Part shown: one piece after another, positions 60,794 through 64,000 of the stretch
How positions within the stretch are numbered: the stretch's first letter is position 1
How the letters are laid out: every line of letters begins with the position of its first letter
Source: Pseudomonas arsenicoxydans
GTDB taxonomy: Bacteria; Pseudomonadota; Gammaproteobacteria; Pseudomonadales; Pseudomonadaceae
Direction: 5' to 3'
DNA length: 64,000 bases
Assembly: GCF_006438915.1 (NCBI RefSeq)
Contig: NZ_RCZE01000003.1
Coordinates: 1-64,000, forward strand
Notes under the pieces: generated by a model
What the model was told of the DNA's origin: nothing
Seen by the model: only the letters and a program-made list of their open reading frames with translations
The model's database searches: none
Position numbers and translations under genes: made by a program

Positions 60794-61663
60794 ATGTCGC
60801 GCTGGCTAATTCGCTTTGCCGCTTTGATCATTTTGAGCCTCGTCCTCGGTGCATGCAGCCGCGTGGGCCTGGCCTACCGCAACCTCGACGTGATCATTCC
60901 ATGGACGCTCAGCGATTACCTGGACATGAACGGCGAGCAAAAAGGCTGGTTCAACGAGCGCCTCAAAGAGCACCTGAGCTGGCATTGCACCACGCAACTG
61001 CCGGGTTACCTGGATTGGCTGGACCGCTTGCAGACCATGGTCGCGACCAATCAGGTCACCGATGCCGCGCTGCAAACCCGCACCCAGGAAGCTAAAGCCG
61101 CCATCGCCCAGACCGCCCGGGAAATCACCCCGTCAGCCATCGAATTGCTGAAAGGGCTGGACGACAAGCAAGTCGCGGAAATGGACGACGCCTTCGCCAA
61201 AGACCTGCGCAAACGCCAAGAGGAATACCTCAAACCGTCCCTCGATCAGCAGATAAAGCAACGCGCTGAACGCATGGAGAAACGACTGGATGACTGGCTC
61301 GGCCCGCTGAGCCCTACCCAACAACAACGTGTAATCACTTGGTCAAAGGCCCTGGGTGACCAGAACACCCAATGGATCGCCAACCGCGCGCATTGGCAAG
61401 CTCAGTTCAGCGCGGCGGTTGCCCAGCGCCAAAGTCCAGAATTCCCACAACGAATCGAGACGCTTCTGGTCAATCGCGAGAGCCTGTGGACGCCGGCGTA
61501 TCGTCAGGCCTACGCCAATACCGAGGCCCAAGCGCGTGGGTTGATCGTGGATTTGATGGCCGAGAGCACACCAGCCCAGCGTCAGCGGTTGTTGAAGAAA
61601 ATCGAAGGCGTGAGAAAAGACTTCAACGACCTCAAATGCCTAAAGGCCGCCAAACAATCTTAA
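60794..61663 (+). CDS. DUF6279-type lipoprotein
   Basis: A 289-residue lipoprotein: signal with lipobox LVLGAC (cleavage before Cys21), then an all-helical body with YRNLDVIIPWTLSDYLDMN and many charged helices. The residue after the cysteine is Ser, so sorting to the outer membrane is expected. The role is unknown. AAGGATT precedes ATG 60794. It lies 69 bases after the porin gene. Confidence 0.83.
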   Translation: MSRWLIRFAALIILSLVLGACSRVGLAYRNLDVIIPWTLSDYLDMNGEQKGWFNERLKEHLSWHCTTQLPGYLDWLDRLQTMVATNQVTDAALQTRTQEAKAAIAQTAREITPSAIELLKGLDDKQVAEMDDAFAKDLRKRQEEYLKPSLDQQIKQRAERMEKRLDDWLGPLSPTQQQRVITWSKALGDQNTQWIANRAHWQAQFSAAVAQRQSPEFPQRIETLLVNRESLWTPAYRQAYANTEAQARGLIVDLMAESTPAQRQRLLKKIEGVRKDFNDLKCLKAAKQS

Positions 61664-61680
61664 ACCCAACACAAATCCCC

Positions 61681-61768
61681 TGTGGGAGCGGGCTTGCTCG
61701 CGAAGGCGGAGTGTCAGACAACGATGATGTCGACTGATACTCCGCCTTCGCGAGCAAGCCCGCTCCCC
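61681..61768. repeat. Inverted REP pair
   Basis: TGTGGGAGCGGGCTTGCTCG at 61681 faces CGCGAGCAAGCCCGCTCCCC ending near 61768, between convergent genes. The inner parts (GGCGGAGTGTCAG and CTGATACTCCGCC) are also nearly complementary. Confidence 0.92.
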
Positions 61769-61786
61769 CAATGTTATGCGCAATCT

Positions 61787-62176
61787 TCAGGCAATCTGCG
61801 CTTTAGACGCTACGTCATCAAACGTCACTTCATCCAGCGCATCTGCCTGCTCATCCAGCACCTGCCGCGGATGGTCATTCCCCGGAATGCTACTGTCGAT
61901 CAGGCTCAACAAACTGGAGCCGCGCGGCGTCAGAATGTAATTCGAGCCGGAACCACCCTGATCCTCAGGCCGCGGTTCGATGTAGCCACGCGCCAGTAGC
62001 AACTTTTCGTACTCGCCCGCCACCGCTTTCAGGTGATCGAGGTTTTCCGTCTGCTCGCCTTCCGCTGTTTTCTCCGCCACGTACTGCTCGGCATAAGGCC
62101 GTGGCGTGAAGCTGCTGGCACCGTTTTGCACTTCGTGCAGCAAGCGTTCAATCAAATCCCAGTTATAAGTCGTCAT
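61787..62176 (-). CDS. DUF2513-like winged-helix protein
   Basis: A 129-residue protein starting MTTYNWDLIERLLHEVQNGA. The WDLI..LL motif, the later helix DHLKAVAGEYEKLLLARGYI and the YILTPRGSSLLSLID end resemble DUF2513 winged-helix proteins, so DNA binding is possible. The remaining residues are acidic. It stands alone between a REP pair and a 178-base gap before the DUF899 gene. Confidence 0.65.
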   Translation of the reverse strand: MTTYNWDLIERLLHEVQNGASSFTPRPYAEQYVAEKTAEGEQTENLDHLKAVAGEYEKLLLARGYIEPRPEDQGGSGSNYILTPRGSSLLSLIDSSIPGNDHPRQVLDEQADALDEVTFDDVASKAQIA

Positions 62177-62354
62177 CCTGATTCAGCCTCCAGACCGCGT
62201 GATTGTGATGGCCTTCTTAAGTTGTGACCGGTACCGCACGCAGCCGTTCAGCCAAGGCGCTGAACAGCACCGACCGGCGGTATGTCGAATCCGGCACAGG
62301 TCAAACGACTAGGCTGTGTAAGTCACCTCCCCGCTCCCCGCAGGAGAAAAGCCA

Positions 62355-63089
62355 ATGAACATTCAGAATCATCCCGTCGTGTCCCGCGAAGAATGGCTCG
62401 CCGCGCGCAAACAACACCTGGCCCACGAAAAAGCCTTCACCAAGGAGCGCGACAAACTCAGCGCCGAACGCCGCGCCCTGCCCTGGGTGAAAATCGACAA
62501 GGACTACCACTTCCAAGGCCCCCAGGGCGAACTGAAACTGGCTGACCTGTTTGGCGGCCGCAGCCAACTGGTGATCTACCACTTCATGTTTGCGGCCGGA
62601 TGGGACGAAGGCTGCCCGGGCTGCTCGTTCCTCTCTGATCACATCGACGGCGCCAACCAGCATCTGGCGCACCATGACATCGCCGTCGTGGCGGTTTCCC
62701 ACGCACCGTTCGCCGAATTCCAGGCCTTCAAACGGCGTATGGGCTGGAAATTCGACTGGGTGTCGTCAGCGGGTTGCGCCTTTAACTACGACTTCGGCGT
62801 CTCCGCCCGGGCCGAAGAAGTCGCCGCCGGCAAAGCCACCTACAACTACGAAAAAACCGACGGGGCCGAAGAAGAACTTCCCGGTTTGAGCGTGTTTTAT
62901 CGCAATGAAACGGGGGACATCTTTCACACTTACTCCACTTATGCCCGCGGCCTCGACCTGCTGGTCGGCGCCTACAACTACCTCGACCTGACGCCCAAAG
63001 GCCGCAACGAAGAAGAGATCATGGAATGGGTGCGGCATCACGACCGCTATGAAGACAAAGCCGCGGCTAGCTGCTGCCATGGGGGCTAG
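62355..63089 (+). CDS. DUF899 thioredoxin-like protein
   Basis: A 244-residue DUF899 protein. It has a thioredoxin-like core with GWDEGCPGCSFLSDHIDGAN, where CPGC is the presumed redox pair, and the family motifs HAPFAEFQAFKRRMGW and VFYRNETGDIFHTYSTYARG. It probably acts as a redox protein in the cytoplasm. GCAGGAG precedes ATG 62355. Confidence 0.9.
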   Translation: MNIQNHPVVSREEWLAARKQHLAHEKAFTKERDKLSAERRALPWVKIDKDYHFQGPQGELKLADLFGGRSQLVIYHFMFAAGWDEGCPGCSFLSDHIDGANQHLAHHDIAVVAVSHAPFAEFQAFKRRMGWKFDWVSSAGCAFNYDFGVSARAEEVAAGKATYNYEKTDGAEEELPGLSVFYRNETGDIFHTYSTYARGLDLLVGAYNYLDLTPKGRNEEEIMEWVRHHDRYEDKAAASCCHGG

Positions 63090-63162
63090 CTTCATAGACC
63101 GAGGCGCGGCCATCGCAGGCAAGCCAGCTCCCACATTGGATTACGTACGCCACCAATTCCCC

Positions 63163-63190
63163 TGTGGGAGCGAGCCTGCTCGCGAAGAGG
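63163..63190 (+). repeat. Single REP
   Basis: TGTGGGAGCGAGCCTGCTCG, then CGAAGAGG: one unpaired REP variant upstream of the GyrI-like gene. Confidence 0.8.
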
Positions 63191-63241
63191 CCCGCCCAGT
63201 CACTCACCATTTCGAGCGAATCAGCCCCCGAGACCCCAGAC

Positions 63242-63712
63242 ATGAACGTCACCCTGAAAACCCTACCTCCAGCCCGCGTCGCCTACCTGCGCTACACCGG
63301 CCCCTACGGCCCGAAAATCGGCACCTTCTGGCGCAAAACCGTCGCCCCGTGGATGATCGAAAACAACCTCCTCAACCGCGTACGTTACGGCATAGGCCAC
63401 GACGACCCGAGCACCACGCCAGCGCAATATTGCCGCTACGACGACTGCGTCGAAGTGCCCGCCGACTTCGAACCCAAATACCCGTTTGCCGTCACCCATC
63501 TGCCCGGCGGCCGCTACGCCGTTGCCCACTTCAAAGGCCCGGCAAGTGAAATCCCGGCGGCATGGGGTGAGCTGTGCGGACAGTGGATGCCGCAAAGCGG
63601 ATTGGCCTACGACCAGCGTCCGGGGTTTGAACGTTACCCGGTGGAGGCTTCCTACGACGAGAGCAGCGGCGTGCTGGAAATGGACATGTGCATTGCCGTG
63701 AAGGATCAGTAA
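63242..63712 (+). CDS. GyrI-like effector-binding-domain protein
   Basis: A 156-residue stand-alone GyrI/SbmC fold (AraC effector-binding domain): NVTLKTLPPARVAYLRYTGP, then the HLPGGRYAVAHFKGPASEIP segment and the ligand-pocket Glu and Tyr region near FERYP. There is no DNA-binding domain. Relatives protect DNA gyrase or bind hydrophobic drugs. ATG 63242 gives the conserved start. Confidence 0.88.
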   Translation: MNVTLKTLPPARVAYLRYTGPYGPKIGTFWRKTVAPWMIENNLLNRVRYGIGHDDPSTTPAQYCRYDDCVEVPADFEPKYPFAVTHLPGGRYAVAHFKGPASEIPAAWGELCGQWMPQSGLAYDQRPGFERYPVEASYDESSGVLEMDMCIAVKDQ

Positions 63713-63833
63713 CACCCAGGACCCTGCGGCCAACGAGCGGAACTTTTCCCGGGGGTCAACCCTCAACTGGTTAACCCGCCGTAACCGGACCAATAGAAAC
63801 GGTAGGGTTCTATTTTTCCGCCGCAGAATTTAT

Positions 63834-63873
63834 AAATAAATCTGTCCTTTTTTCTCGACAAATAAATCTGTCC
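63834..63873. repeat. Two direct copies of AAATAAATCTGTCC
   Basis: The motif occurs at 63834-63847 and 63860-63873, the second followed by CCTTTT. It resembles the short remnants often seen near Y1-type transposase genes in proteobacteria. The inverted related form GGGGACGTATTTATTTTT is at 32759. Confidence 0.6.
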
Positions 63874-63894
63874 CCTTTTCTGCTCACCATCAAA

Positions 63895-63999
63895 TTATCG
63901 GGGCAAAAACCTCTCTCTTAGTTTTTTCACAACTTGGCTCATGGCTACCAGCGGGTCAACACCATCTTGAGAGTAAATACTGCAAGAAGCCATATCTTC
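63895..63999 (-). CDS. C-terminal end of an unidentified protein (cut by window edge)
   Basis: The reverse strand has an open frame entering from the right edge with MASCSIYSQDGVDPLVAMSQ, ending at TAA (63897-63895). About 34 residues are visible and I cannot identify the family. The open frame and its sequence look coding, but it is short. Confidence 0.4.
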   Translation of the reverse strand, partial: EDMASCSIYSQDGVDPLVAMSQVVKKLRERFLPR

Positions 64000-64000
64000 C

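Overview
The window is a GC-rich chromosomal segment of a Pseudomonas of the P. fluorescens group. This is inferred from gene content and order: a complete lap biofilm-adhesin locus, a gbu cluster in the order known from P. aeruginosa, a yciV/yciO/scpAB/rluB block, and many copies of the fluorescent-Pseudomonas REP (core GTGGGAGCGGGCTTGC, then TCGCGAA). No rRNA, tRNA or CRISPR array is visible.

Layout. 1-280: one end of an IS110-family element that appears to have split a REP. 385-5471 (minus): rluB, a DUF1289 gene, scpB, scpA, yciO and the RNase AM-type PHP gene. 5559-6991 (plus): yciB, yciI and an anchored coiled-coil protein. 6999-9875: a CpxR/Spy/CpxA-like envelope-stress set. 10-23.5 kb: housekeeping and regulatory genes (nitroreductase, trkH, two AraC regulators, Mpo1-like, HD protein, LpxH-like phosphatase, two EamA-type and other small genes, FimV-like protein, MarR, recQ, yecA-like, ybaN-like). 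23.7-46.6 kb: lapG and lapD, an inserted accessory block (26.4-33.8 kb), lapA on the minus strand, then lapE-lapB-lapC. 46.7-53.1 kb: DTW-domain gene, gbuR, gbuA, a small NTF2-like gene and two transporters. 53.2-64 kb: an MBL hydrolase, an ACP-like protein without the usual serine, a 42-residue protein, a LysR/MFS pair, and envelope and small conserved genes.

How the genes work together. LapD senses c-di-GMP and holds LapG; free LapG cuts LapA at its TAAG site and releases the adhesin. LapE, LapB and LapC export LapA. The sensor, protease, substrate and exporter are all present, interrupted only by the accessory block. GbuR, GbuA and the two transporters form a guanidinobutyrate uptake and hydrolysis unit, with a strong inverted repeat between gbuR and gbuA.

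The most unusual part is the accessory block between lapD and lapA. It holds two tandem modules. Each has a palindromic operator-like site, a large protein related at its N-terminus but different at its C-terminus, a roughly 350-nt structured leader, and a nearly identical small gene. A 39-codon copy of the lapA 3' end sits between the modules and records how the duplication arose. The two leaders keep the same set of helices with different, compensating bases. In both, a central segment is complementary to an upstream hairpin loop and tail and also to a second copy of that loop and tail that overlaps the ribosome-binding site. This looks like a cis-acting RNA switch or a guide-like element, and I do not recognise it as a described family.
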